Source: Turritopsis dohrnii (Eukaryota; Cnidaria; Hydrozoa; Anthoathecata; Oceaniidae). From it: a stretch of 64,000 nt of DNA. Shown here one piece after another: positions 52,699-63,913 of the stretch. Each line of letters begins with the position of its first letter. The stretch's first letter is position 1. Both the position numbers and the translations under genes were made by a program. The stretch lies in contig BQMF02000176.1 in assembly GCA_027922465.2 (NCBI GenBank), forward strand, positions 496,001-560,000, read 5' to 3'. The notes beneath the pieces were generated by a model. The model saw only the letters and a program-made list of their open reading frames with translations, was not told where the DNA came from and did no database searches.

Positions 52699-54087
52699 AT
52701 GTTAGTTTTGCCATTGACAACACCTTTTATAGTCTGTGGTAAGGATATCAATAGTGTTATTCGTCGAATTAACAACAACCTTGATCTGTTTTGGAATGAT
52801 TCTCAAACAACGACATGGTTAGCAAACCCTGATAAGTTCAAAGAAATCTTATTTGGGATTGAAGAAAAAACATTAGTTTAGACTTTAAAATCAGCAAAAA
52901 TCATTGCGAAGTCAAGCTCGTTGGAGTCACTATTGACCGTTAGTTAACTTTTTATCCTCCTGTGATTAGTATCTGCAAAATAGCCCCTGCCAAAACTAAG
53001 CTTTTAACGAGGATAAGAAATTATCTGACACAAAATCAAGCAGATCATCTGTACAATGTTCATTAATATATGCCCATTTAATTGCTGCATTTAGTGTGGA
53101 TGTTTTGCAGTAAGATGGCTCATAACTTAATTGAGAGAACTCATTAAGTTCTTTGTGCAAGATTTAACACTTATGATGCAACATTTGAAGAGCTGTTAGT
53201 CGGAAAATTGCAAATTTCGCTTAAAAGGGATATTTCGCGGAAGAAATTTTCACAAATGCAGGGCATAAGAGGAAATTTTCAAAAAAGTGAATTAATTGAT
53301 TTTAAAATAGAAAACATCTTTTTGTATTTTCAGGTCAAAAAATGGGTCGGAAAGCTAACTCTTTTTGCGTTAGATTTAATTTTTCACAACTTTTTGTATG
53401 TTTTACATTTAAAATGAATTTAAATACAAAGTTTTTATTCATCATTCAAAATATCAGTTATCTAACGATGAAGAATAAAACGAGCACGTAATCAGATAGC
53501 TTCGGTGAACCTTAAGAAAGCAAAAACTGACGAAATAGGAAACGCTAGGAATCTAAGAAAAGGTATCAGAAGTTTTTTAAAGTCAGCTTTAAATAAGCCT
53601 AATAAACTGAAGACTTCTAGTTCGACTGATACGAAGAATATAATTATTACTAAACTTTTGATTGATACATAACAAAAAGAGTTATTCGTTTGGAAATCTT
53701 CACCTTGCTTCCCTGAATTTTGATAAATTTCGCGGAATTTCTTTTCGCGGATTAGGGGCAAATTCGCGAAAATTTCTTCTCGCGAAAATTTCTTCCCTGG
53801 TACCAAACTCCAAAACTATCCACATTAAAAAGCACTTGGTTACTGAAATCTTTAAATCCTTTATCACCTAAACCCTGAGTTTATGTGGAATTCTTATATT
53901 TTAAAGCCTGCGTTTTACAATCTCAGACAAGGAACTTCTCTTGCTATTCCACATGGTACATCTCCCTGTGCATGTTATTCATCTGATTTTCATGTTGCAT
54001 TAGCATGGAATAATCTCCCAGCAGAACTTAAACTCGAGAAATCTTTGTCATCCTTCAAGCGTAAGATTAAATTGCTTACAATATAAT
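52699..54087 (+). pseudogene. Non-LTR reverse transcriptase, decayed and interrupted
   Basis: Frame 52699-52881 has GKDINSVIRRINNNLDLFWN and ANPDKFKEILFG, the region just after the catalytic loop of LINE reverse transcriptases. Broken frames then give VGVTIDR, TRIRNYLTQNQADHLYNV and LIERTH. The homology is interrupted at about 53197 by inserted DNA and resumes at about 53805 with NSKTIHIKKHLVTEIFKSFI. It finishes in frame 53883-54086 with FYNLRQGTSLAIPHGTSP and WNNLPAELKLEKSLSSFKRK. Several stops. The N-terminal endonuclease and the catalytic Asp pair are absent. Confidence 0.8.
53197..53804. mobile_element. Insertion within the LINE relic
   Basis: About 610 bp separating two parts of one reverse transcriptase. 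Its ends carry the words ATTTCGCGGAAGAAATTTTC (left) and, inverted, GAAGAAATTTTCGCGA (right), so it is likely a short inverted-repeat element. Exact ends and target duplication are unresolved. Confidence 0.5.
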
Positions 54088-55840
54088 TGCAAATGCAAGA
54101 ATTGTAATTAATATTTTTTTTTCTTTTTATATCATATCTATTTCTAATTATGTATTTTTTATACTTTTTTAATGTTGGAGTTTATTAGTCATTGTATTAT
54201 TTACATCATCTAACTCAAAACAGAGAATAAAGAAAGATTTTTACAAAAACATAGGTATCTTTCATCAATATAATTGTAAGATACCTCCTGAAAATAATCT
54301 TATTGTGAAAGGAAAAGGAAGTTGGACTCATCATTCCAACAAAATGTTTCTTAGTAAACTACAAAGCAATGGATTGATACTGCAATTTTAGTACTTTCTG
54401 TTGTACCAAAATTGAAGGGTTTATTTGTCAAAATCAATATTAGAATTGGGGGCTTATTTGGGAAAAGGGATTTAATCACTCATTTACAGTACATTTTAAT
54501 AAATAAATTTTCTAAAAGTATTTTTAAGATCAGCATTTTCTTTGCTGTTGTTCTTACTCCTGAGAAAGTGAAAGTGAGAAGCTTTGAGCATTTGTTTAGT
54601 TTTTATGTGGTATTTAGTGCACCCAAAATGTGAACTATGATGCACATGATTTGTAAATCTGATAATAAGTCTGATGAAAGCCTTTAATGTTAATTTTCTG
54701 GGGCGACCTTCTGGACATGTGTGATGGCTTTAACGTTTTCCTGATAAGCTTCATCTTGCTGTAATTTCTTTTTCACCCTATGTTGTGCACTAAGCTGCTG
54801 TGATGTTAGTTCACGCTAAGTGGCTGGTTTGTGATTATTCTTCTATGATTCTATTAAACATATGAACAGTTAGAAAAATTATTTTAACATCTTTTTCTTG
54901 TCTTACATTAAGGACACAAGTTTATTTTAACAGATCCTTTATTAATTTAGCACACCAAGTCAAACAAGATTTTATTCATTTTGTGTCAGGGGGGACTCAA
55001 ATGATGCTTTTTGACTTATCTTTGTGTTAGAAATCAGGTGGAGGAAAAGTTTTTTTCAGGGGCAATCTGATTAATTCTCTCAGAAGTACCTGGGAGTCAT
55101 CACTGATAACACATTGACATCAAACAAAGACTTTAATTTTCATATTGAATGAATCTTTATCAGTATAATAGCTTTAAGGGAAATTCATTTTAAGAAAAAT
55201 AGTACATACTGATATTTCAAAGTCAGAAACTCACTTATAATTAAGCTAAATAATTACTTTTAATTGGAGTATTTCATCATTTTTATGTTTTTTAACCATT
55301 GCCATGTCTTTATCCTTGCGACTTGAGTGTTTTTCTCTATTCATAACACCTTGCTTAGCGTTCTTATTTGACTGTTAATATTTTACACTAGAAAAATCAA
55401 CTTTGAACATGCTGAACGCTAACAGCAGTTGTTACTGTATGTATAACGTGAATATAATTTATATACAATCTTAGTTGAAATATTTGACAATCTCTGTTTT
55501 CATCTTCACTTTTAAAATTTTGTACAGGTACACTGTCAAGTTAAATTAGACTTAATAAAAAAGAGATATGAAGTAAACAAAGCAAGTTATCAGGGAAACT
55601 GACACACTCATCCTGTTTAGATATTTATGAATACTGATAATAATAAATGTCATTCACTCCAAAATATCTACCGAAAATAATCTTTTCTTTTCAAACCTTT
55701 TAACACCCAAGTTGTGGACCGTGAGATACACAACTTGTGGGCAAAGCATTTTTCCCAGTTTCAGTGAAATGAAGTTTCCTACAACCCTTTTTACACCCAG
55801 CCTGTGGACAATGGTATACGCACCATGTTCAGTTTATCTT
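54088..55840. other. Spacer, no gene seen
   Basis: About 1.75 kb of AT-rich DNA. Near 55705-55830 a segment of about 100 bp (ACACCCAAGTTGTGGAC / ACACCCAGCCTGTGGAC) is present twice in tandem. No coding signal. Confidence 0.4.
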
Positions 55841-56165
55841 TTTTTTTTTTTTAAATTTATTTTACCGAGGCTAAGGTTAAGGCAGCATTCAGCTGATGTG
55901 GGCCTCCATCAGGAATGTATACCCCAGATTTTAAGGCAGAGAATCTGTACATACCAGACTGATAGGTGATTGTGGTTTATTATCATATTTGTACAACTTC
56001 AGGCATTTCATATCATCATACCTATCATCTAGGTTACATGTCAATCACATTCATCAGATTTATTATTCATCAATTATCATTTTTCCTCTGCCTGGGTTTG
56101 AACCACTATCAGCTATCACCCTTGTATTACAAGCCCACCGTCTTACCAACTACTACACACCCCTT
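55841..56165 (-). mobile_element. tRNA-derived SINE
   Basis: On the minus strand the 5' head has a tRNA-like A box TAGTTGGTAAGAC (56140-56152) and B box GGTTCAAACCC (56094-56104). In between is a TTGTAATACAA anticodon-arm-like stem resembling tRNA-Thr(TGT). The body runs down to a GAGGCCCACATCAGC...GCCTTAACCTTAGCCTCGGT segment and a poly-A tail (the T-run at 55841-55853 on the plus strand). It is a full SINE layout: pol III head, body and A tail. Open frames on the plus strand are incidental. Confidence 0.7.
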
Positions 56166-56648
56166 AACTGAAATGAGGTTTATGCTGTTTTAATGTGATT
56201 TATGGTTTTGAAAGTTTTAGTCTTTTTAAATTGTTCTTTCCTATCATTTGCACAGTAATAGAGACTTTAAAGTAAGTAACTTATAATAGGTTGAAGGAGT
56301 TTGCATTTGTATGGTGGCCGAAAGCTGCCAAATGAAAAAAAAAATTTTTTTTAATTCTTATATTCATATTTCATTTTTTCAATTCAAAGTATTTTTGTTA
56401 TTTTTTGATATTATTTTCATTCATTTTTATTTCATTTTAAAAACATGTTCCAACTTTAAAAACAAAACAAATGAATAACACACATGGCCGAAGACGGCCA
56501 AAACGACAACCTGTCGTTTAGTTACCAGTCTTTTAGCGTGCAACGGCGTGTGTTATTTACTTTGCCCATCGTGATTCTGTAAAATAAGCGCATTTAACGC
56601 ATGCGTAATAATAATATTATGAGTTCACGTGGTGGTTGCAGCAACAAC
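56166..56648. other. Spacer and original 5' flank of the integrase gene
   Basis: Contains the inverted words TGGCCGAAAGCTGCCA and TGGCCGAAGACGGCCA near 56315 and 56488, possibly the ends of a short element of about 190 bp. The last part (GTGGTTGCAGCAACAAC) was contiguous with 59797 before the Harbinger insertion. Confidence 0.45.
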
Positions 56649-56651
56649 ATT
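56649..56651. other. Target site duplication (ATT), left
   Basis: ATT before the Harbinger left end; the same ATT follows the right end at 59794-59796. Three-base duplications are characteristic of PIF/Harbinger. Confidence 0.85.
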
Positions 56652-56823
56652 AGGGACTTTACGATTTGTGACGCCAACGGCAACGGCAACGCGATTTCGA
56701 GATTTTTGAGCTAATGCGCATGCTCAGTTCCGCGGAAACCCCACTTTGAAATTTTGGCGTTCCGTAGCGAACGTGGTTTGAAAGATTTTGACGTTCTCCT
56801 GAAAACGTGACTTGAAAACAAAA

Positions 56824-57925
56824 ATGGCGACACAAAGCGGTGCTTCCAAAGAGAAAGTGTAAGTTGCTTTTTACTAAACATGACTTCCAAAAGTGTTTTT
56901 TAGATTCTTTGTTTGTATTTTTACATTATTTTCATAATGAACTAATAGAATACCAATGCTTGAGTTATTTATGCTACTGCAGACCTAACAATTATTGTTA
57001 TCTTGGTTTTGTTTCTTTAACTAGCTCAATAAACCAAACAACAACAAACGTTTTATGGCACATTTTTCTTAGCTTTTCATGAAATTAACGAGTGAATTGT
57101 ATTTATAAGTGACCTTATGTTACCTATGAGCATAATCTTTCTTTGTAGCTGGCTGTTAAATCATTTGTTTATATACATTTTGTGGTGAGAATACAAATTT
57201 ATGATCTTTTTTTTAGAAAACCAATGCACTGGCTGAATGAACACGATACAATTCTTATAAGACAAGTTCTTGTGTATGAACCATGGCGACACAGACAAGG
57301 CTCTGTGGAGCGTGGGCAGACTTGGAAACGGATTGCAGAAAGTTTGAATTCCCTAGAAAATATCAATTTCAGAGTAACGGATAGATCAACCAGAGACCGA
57401 CTAAATTTATTGTTGAAAAAATTTAAAACGAAAGAAAATGAAGAAAGGCAGGCAAGTGGCATCGATGTTGGAGATGAATCTGAAGTTGATAGAGGATTAC
57501 GAGATATCCAAGAACAATTGGAAGACAGCAAAAGGCTTCGTAATGAGGAGAGCACAGCTAAAAAGCAAAAATTGGAAGATGAGGCTTCACAGGCAGAAGA
57601 GCTACGCCTCAGCTCTTTAGAAACATATGGTCAGTCAAAGGCAAGAAAGGGGGAATGGAGTGACTCAAGTGATGAGTCTTCAAAGAAAAGGAGATCCTCC
57701 AGTGATACTATAGGATTTTTACGTGAAAAAAGTAAAGAGGAAAATGAACTAAGGAAGCAAGAGATCGAAATAAAAAAGCAGGAAATGCAAAATTTCCAAT
57801 CATTGCTATTAAATCAACAAAAGCAAACAAACGACCTTATTAAGCAACAACAACAAATGAACATTATGTTCTTACAGACCCTAAATAGGTTTCTACCCCC
57901 ATGTCAGCCTGATAAAACTCAATGA
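56824..57925 (+). CDS. Harbinger Myb-like DNA-binding protein
   Basis: Exon 1 (56824-56858, ATGGCGACACAAAGC...) ends at GT|GTAAGT. Exon 2 (57217-57925) follows TTTTTTTTAG. Joined in phase 2 they encode 247 residues. The N-terminal 90 residues form a Myb/SANT-like trihelix: KPMHWLNEHDTILIRQVLVY, then GQTWKRIAESLN and RDRLNLLLKKFK. An acidic/basic region and a long C-terminal coiled coil follow (EENELRKQEIEIKKQEMQNF). In Harbinger transposons this partner binds the transposon ends and brings the transposase into the nucleus. I prefer this spliced start to the non-ATG open frame at 57182, which begins inside the intron. Confidence 0.85.
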
Positions 57926-58585
57926 TTTTATTTACCTACTGTTTACGATTCTACAGTAGTTAGTTGTGTTCAAATTTGGTTGTGTTTAAGTTTCTTTTGT
58001 TTTCCTGACTGTTTTTGGAATTGGTCTATCAGTTGAAAATGAAATTTTCTGTTAAAGTTTTTAAACTCATAAAGGGCCCTTCTTATTTGTTCTGTTTTAC
58101 AATGATGGTTTATGATTTCTTAATTTTTACTATACAGGTATCTTTAAAGAAATAACCTTTTGAGATAAATTTTGTTAGTTAACATATATACAAGTGTTAC
58201 TTAACATCAATTGATATGTTTTTCCTGGATCCTGTAGTTTATATTTTTACAAGTGTTTTTACTATTTTTACATGTGTACCTATTCATCTTAGTTACCCTA
58301 AAGTTAGTTCACTAAATAAATAACATCAATAATGTTTTGCCTGTTCCGCCTTTTTGCTAGCCCTAAAACTCTGCGCAGATAGGGTTAAGTTAATATAGTC
58401 AAACTTTGATTATGAGACACCCAAAAAAATTTTTATCTTGAGGCTAGAGAAGAGATTTCGAAAAGGAAAATGCCTTGTGTGTGTGTGTGTGTTTTTTTTA
58501 TTTTTCAATTTCTACACCTGTTTTTGAGAAAACTCGTAACAACGTTAGTGGAGAAGTAACCTTGGAAACAATATTTACTATTTCA
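57926..58585. other. Harbinger inter-gene spacer
   Basis: Non-coding sequence between the converging 3' ends, with a (GT)n run near 58477-58490. Carries 3' UTRs; no other gene. Confidence 0.6.
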
Positions 58586-59661
58586 TCATACAAAATATTC
58601 TCCAATCAGAGGAGGTTCAATTCCAAAGTAATTTTCCGTGGTAGATCCATAAAAACAGCTTCTTGCGTTATGTAGCAAAGCACAAATTACATAGACTTTA
58701 GCTACAGCACTAAGGTTTATTTTGTGATTTTTTTTGAAGTCCAGAAACTTAAAATAATTCACAATGTCCCCAAAAACCCATTCAACTGACACACGTGCAG
58801 CACTCATGTCTTTATTCCAGGAACGTTGGAGTGGAGTGATATTAGCCCCTCCGAATGGCCTTTGAAGATGTAAATGCAATGGGTAAGCGGGATCTCCATA
58901 AATACAGAGGGGGGACCCATTATTCCCAAATGAGTGTTGTTGCAATTGAGTAAGTACACCAGATCTTGCAAGCATGTAAGCATCATGTCTACGGCCCATA
59001 ACAGGACCATAAAGGTTTGCAATCATTCCATTGGGTGCGACTATAGATTGAAATTTTATGCCATGAATTCTTTTATGCCCATTATAGAGCTGTCTCTGCC
59101 CCTGCTGGGGTCTACAAACTGGGCGAACTGTTCCGTCTACAAATCCCCAACAGTTGTTTAAGGGTGCTCCACTTTCGTGTATGAAATCTGCAAAACGTTG
59201 TAAATTAGCAGGAGACAGCCAGTTTTGCTGAAATGTTTCTAACAAATGGTGCCAATTATTATAAATGAAGTTCATGGTATGATTAGCTATCATACAAAGT
59301 GGGGGATAGGTCTTGCAAATCTAGGCACCAGATCTGCGTATCTGTTTGGGTATGCATATCTTTGCAAGGCAATACAAAGACCCTCTATTCCAGATACTCT
59401 CAATCCATTGTAACAGGTGAAGAATTCAGGTATTTGCATTACCTCTTTTAGTGTAAATACATCATCTTTAAAAAACCTGAATTCCGATTTACACCCATCA
59501 TTGTTCATGTTATCTAAGTTGAAATCATCGTAATTCCAATATGGTAAATTCAAGTTTGAGGAAGAATTTAAATCATATAATAAAACGAATTCCTCATCGT
59601 TTATAACTTTAGAGCAGTAAGAATCAAGAACCAGAAGTTTGTTTATGTTTGCCACCGCCAT
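58586..59661 (-). CDS. Harbinger DDE transposase (one frame break)
   Basis: Two overlapping minus-strand frames. The first (59661 to 59290, 123 codons) starts MAVANINKLLVLD and ends in PNRYADLVPRFARPIPHFV. The second (59293 to 58586, 235 codons) starts MIANHTMNFIYNNW. The ATG of the second overlaps the TGA of the first in a GTATGAT context. The sequence is collinear across the break, so a one-base indel is the simplest reading. The catalytic triad is visible: Asp in WGFVDGTVRP, Asp in CIYGDPAYPL, Glu in VSVEWVFGDI. Function: cuts at the TIRs and re-inserts at 3-bp targets, with help from the Myb-like partner. If the break is real this copy needs a helper. Confidence 0.85.
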
Positions 59662-59755
59662 TTCGAATAATAAAAAAATTTGAAGTTCGCACGTTTTCCA
59701 TCGTAACTAACTTTATAATAGAACGGCAACGTGAACGGCTACGGCTGTTCTTGCG
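59662..59755. other. Harbinger right subterminal region
   Basis: Holds the transposase upstream leader and the inner part of the right inverted repeat. The adjacent integrase frame is open into the TIR, but without an ATG. Confidence 0.6.
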
Positions 59756-59824
59756 TTGCCGTTGCCGTCTGCGTCGCGAATCGTAAAGTCCCTATTGTCC
59801 TTTCAACCAACAACTCACTTGATT

Positions 59825-61673
59825 ATGGCAAATGCTTTGATTACTCCTTGGAATCAAAATTGTTCACTAAAAGCAGACTTACGCAAATATGTTGAGCAGA
59901 GTTTAACACGTGAAGAAATTTTGGATTTTATAAAGCGTGATTATGGTAATTACAAATGGAGTATTAGGACGTTGGATAGGAGATTGAGAGAGTTTGAAAT
60001 TTATTATTCTGATAAAACGCTATCTGTTAGTACCGTGGAAAATGCAGTTAAAGTTGAGCTGGAAGGCCCCGGTGCACTGCTGGGATACCGTGCAATGCAA
60101 AAGAAGCTGAGGCAGGTTTGGAAACTCAATGTGCCTCGAGATCTAGTACATGATGTCATGTATTGTGTTGACCCTGAAGCATTGAATGCTCGTGCCCCTG
60201 GAGCAAAAAAGAAGAAAAAGAAAGGCAATTTTGCATCTCCGGGCCCAGACATGGTACATTCTCTGGATGGACATGATAAATTGATGGGATACCAGAACAG
60301 CACTTTTCCCATTGCCATTTATGGCTGTATTGACACAGCGAGTCGTAAGTTGTTGTGGCTGAAAGTGTGGACATCTAACAGCAATCCTGAGCTACCTGCT
60401 AAATGGTACTTTAAGTACTTAAAGGATGAGAAAAAAATGGCTTCTATGCTCCGACTAGACAAAGGCTCAGAAACTGGGATAATGGCAACCATGCATAGCT
60501 TCTTGCGACGAAAACATGGAGATATGGACCCAACAGAAACTGTTATATTTGGACCGTCAACAGCGAATCAGGTAATTTAAATTTTCACCATAGATTTTTT
60601 ATACTACACACAAACAAGTGATGTTTGCAAATAGGTGGAGATAAAAAATAAGATCAACATACTGTGCAGAGGTTTTTGAGAGAAAAGCATATATACAATG
60701 ATTTTCATGTAAGCATTAAAATGTCAGACATGTTCAAATTTTAGATAGAACGCTGGTGGAAAGAACTGCATGAAAGGCTAGAAAAGTACTACAAGCATTC
60801 ATTAAACTGGCTAAAAGATCATGGAATTTACGATCCATCAGAAGAGAGGGATAGGTGAGAGTTTGATAAGAAAATATGAAATAAACCACTGATGAGTGTG
60901 CTGTTCAAAAGCCGGATTAAATTTCAAATTTTCAATTTCGTAAAACTTATTTGAAGTTTGAATGTCATACATATTGTGAGCCTCCTTTCTATTTGAAATC
61001 AATTTAGGTCACTGATGGCATATTTGATGATACCTATCATTCAACAAGAAGTCAATGTGTTTAAAGATACCATATGGAACACTCATCGTATACGTGCTCA
61101 AAAAGATGTGTTATTACCATCAGGAATTCCTAATCATATCTATGATTTTCCTGAGAAATATGGCATGGAACATTGTGGTAAGTCTTTCAGAGCTTTCATT
61201 TAATTTTGTTGTTCATTACTGCATATATTTTATGCATGTGCAGTGGTGGTCTGAACAACATGGTTTCAACGAAATATTGATTTTTTCCCACAATTTCCTT
61301 TTTTGCAAATATTGATATAAATAAAGGTAGAAAAACTGAAAATTGTTTCTGGTACAGAGTGTGTATCATGAAATTGTGTTGTTTTTTTGTAAGAAGGGTG
61401 TGGCCACTAAGCATCTGCATGCAAAACGTCTAGAAAAAAACACTCACTGAAATAGATATGCATTTTATTTTAGGTTGGGAAGTGAGCGATGAAGATTTGG
61501 ATGAAGTAGAAGAGGTTTCCGGAATAACTGAAATAGACGATGATTATTTGGTAGAAGAATTTCGGAAGAAGTGTGAGTCAATTTTGCCTGACCCATTAAG
61601 TGTTGTCCCAAAAGACTGCAAAGATGCTTTCACTTTTTTGAAAGAAGGATATTGTGGTTTGCCTTCCACTTGA
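59825..61673 (+). CDS. rve-type integrase domain protein, four exons
   Basis: Exons 59825-60571, 60745-60854, 61008-61177 and 61474-61673, all with GT/AG ends and agreeing phases, encode 408 residues. The start is ATG 59825 (MANALITPWNQNC). Residues 1-75 form a helical DNA-binding-like region (SLTREEILDFIKRDYGNYKW ... LDRRLREFE). The retroviral-integrase fold covers about 140-290: Asp148 in HSLDGHDKL, Asp212 in LRLDKGSETG, Glu251 in IERWWKEL, at the opening of exon 2. The spacing is D-64-D-39-E. It ends with an acidic tail. The triad is complete and no frame damage is visible. Similar single-copy-like integrase proteins occur in several animals and fungi. It may be a domesticated transposon gene or the core of a Ginger-like element; no TIRs were recognised around it. 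Confidence 0.85.
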
Positions 61674-62564
61674 TATGTTTACTTTAGCTTATATCACAAC
61701 TGTTTTGTGTTTCAACCAGTATGAATTAATTTTTCTGAACTCTTAGCTTGTTCACTACAAAATAGCTGTATAAAATAGCCATTTTTGTCGTAATTTTTCT
61801 TAACTACTGTCACATTTTATTTGGTCCTTAATTTGATTTGTATTTTGCTTGCAGCTTTTTTATCCTTGTGCAGAATACCACATGCAACATCTTATAAACA
61901 TCATGTAATTCCAGCTAGTTGATAATTGTCAGATTATCACTAAAATTTGTCAGACATTTTGTTTTATGTTTTGTTTTGATTTGGTAGCCACTTTATTTTG
62001 CTACCATCTTTGTTTACATTTTTTTGTAATTTCATGATTTTTTACATGAGGCCATGCATGCTATTTAGCTGCACTCACTGTGATACCAGTCAGTTGACAT
62101 CTGACTCTGGTCAGGTTAGGATGTCAAGTCAAGTTAAGCCTTTTATACTGCAATCACTTACTTGTTTTCAAAATGCTAGCTTTCAGCATTTGAATAACAC
62201 TTCAAGTCAAATTTGCAATCAAACTTCAATCACTTATCTAAACCTCAAGATTTTTTGTATGGCAGCTGGCAAGTCTTTCACCTTTGTTTTGTCTTTAGTT
62301 TTTAGGCCGGTCTTTTTTTTTTGCAGTGTCATCACTTAGTTTTTGACTTAGATTTTTTTTATTGAACTTGGACTTTGTCATTTTTCTTTGATTATTTATT
62401 ATTTCTAATATTTATTACTTGTACTTTCAGTTTGAACCTATGTCAAGAGAGTTACAAACACTGCTTGGAATTTGTTTCACTTGCCTCACACCCTCAATTA
62501 GACCACAATAATCTGCGTTCATCCTCAAAAATAATTATTAATCATTCTTTTAGTGAAGTGAAAT
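61674..62564. other. Intergenic, probable 5' UTR of kinase gene at the end
   Basis: No coding signal. An acceptor CTTTTAG at 62551 just before ATG 62565 suggests an upstream non-coding exon that was not located. Confidence 0.45.
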
Positions 62565-63913
62565 ATGTCTGACAAAAATAACAAATTCATGCAATGGAAA
62601 GCTTTAAAAGCTGCTAACAAAGACAAAAGATGTGGTAAGACAAATATTGCTCATAAGAAAGTTGGAGAAAAGAGAGGGTATATTTGTGTTCAAAGACTAA
62701 GTAACAAAGTCAGTGGTAAGCAACAGAAATATCAAAGAATTAGAGCCACAGAATTTGTTCGATATCCATTTGAACATTTTAGTCTTGAAAACATTAAATG
62801 TTCATGTGAGATGCATTTTGAAAAAAAATTAGGAAAGAAAGTCAAATGTGATGTATTGGCAAGTGAAAGGGGTCCATCTTGTTTTGAAGCTTCTCAGTTG
62901 CCAAATTTTCAGCTGATCAACATACGAATTCTTCCCACAACCTGTGATGTAGATGATTTTGAAGACCTTGATAATGCAAGTGTTGGGAATAGTGGTGAAG
63001 CATCTAATCGTTCTTTTTTAAAACCACTGAGTGTTTCAATAGGAACAGCAACAGTACCTCGTAAGACGTAAAACGTAAGCATAATCCCAATAATTATACA
63101 GTTACCAAAAGTCGTTTTGGAGGTTCAAAGAAAGTAGTGGCAGACAGTTTCAAGTTGACTCCATCCAAAATGCTAAAGCTTGGTCAATCTATTGGCACTG
63201 CGTTGACTGCTGTTGATTTGAACTGCTTCGATACTGGTAAAATGCAGTGGAGTAGTTCAGTCAACAGAGTATACTTTGACATGAAAAGTGAGGCTTTTGG
63301 AAAAGGTGCTTTTCGAGAAGCATATAAAGCAACCTCTGAACACCCACAATTTCAAAATAAGGAGTGGGTAATCAAACGCTATATCGATCCGCAGAATGAC
63401 ATTTTGGCAGTAGGAGAGTCTGTTTTTCATCATGCGCAGAAACAGGTTCAAGCGCACAAACTGGCTTGGAAAATTGCGGTAGATCTTGCAGATACAATTA
63501 CTGATAAAGTTAGCTTTGGGCCTACACTAAAATTTAATGAAGTATATCTGGGAACATTAGAAGGAGAAACGGTAACAGTGGAGGAGTTTGTGGATGGAAA
63601 TTTCAAGAAATATATTAATAATGATCGTAAGATCTTGATAGTTGAAGCCAATGACGACATTTCAAAAAAAGCGGAGTGCTACTCACATTTTTCTTACGTG
63701 AAATCTGAAGGTGAACTGATAGTGCTGGATATTCAAGGGTGTGGTTATACCATGTTTGATCCGGAAGTTGCATCAAGTCTTCGTTTTTGTGAGGAAAACA
63801 CCTTATTTTGTGTGGGTAATTTATACGAAAAGGCTATTGAGGAATTTTTAACAAGCCATATTTGTAACAAGTTTTGTAAATTCCTTAATTTGCCTCAGTG
63901 GATTGATGAATGA
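62565..63913 (+). CDS. Alpha-kinase family protein
   Basis: ATG 62565 opens a basic, Cys-containing N-terminal region to about 63060. The kinase part continues in another frame to TGA 63913. Either a 41-nt intron (63061-63101, GTAAGA...TACAG) or a one-base indel joins them; in both cases SRFGGSKKVV precedes the domain. Alpha-kinase features in order: GKGAFREAY (nucleotide loop), EWVIKRY (Lys), VEEFVDGNFKKYIN, SHFSYVKSEGELIVLDIQGC with Asp and Gln, then MFDPE, GNLYEKAIEEFL and the zinc-binding SHICNKFCKFL. The usual GNLG near the zinc site reads GNLY. Role by family: atypical Ser/Thr kinase of the MHCK/eEF2K/vwkA type; the substrate cannot be read from the sequence. Confidence 0.85.

Larger units (their letters stand above)
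56652..59793. mobile_element. PIF/Harbinger DNA transposon, nearly intact
   Basis: 3,142 bp with inverted ends AGGGACTTTACGATT(T/C)G(T/C)GACG.. extending through CGGCAACGGCAACGC, flanked by ATT on both sides. It holds the two genes expected of an autonomous Harbinger: a Myb-like DNA-binding protein on the plus strand and a DDE transposase on the minus strand, converging on a spacer of about 660 bp. Only one frame break, in the transposase, was seen. The ends are still clearly repeated, so the insertion is comparatively young. Confidence 0.92.

Noticed and set aside
55712..56193. ORFs across the SINE
   Set aside because: The region has pol III boxes and a poly-A tail; the frames have no protein features.
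57182..57216. Upstream extension of the Myb-like ORF
   Set aside because: No ATG (begins at GTG) and lies in the intron; the exon 1/exon 2 splice gives a better start.
59756..59824. N-terminal extension of the integrase ORF into the Harbinger TIR
   Set aside because: Begins at TTG inside the transposon end; ATG 59825 opens the protein-like sequence.
63137..63913. Separate alpha-kinase gene starting at 63137
   Set aside because: That position is GTG, not ATG, and the protein-like frame continues upstream to join the 62565 exon.
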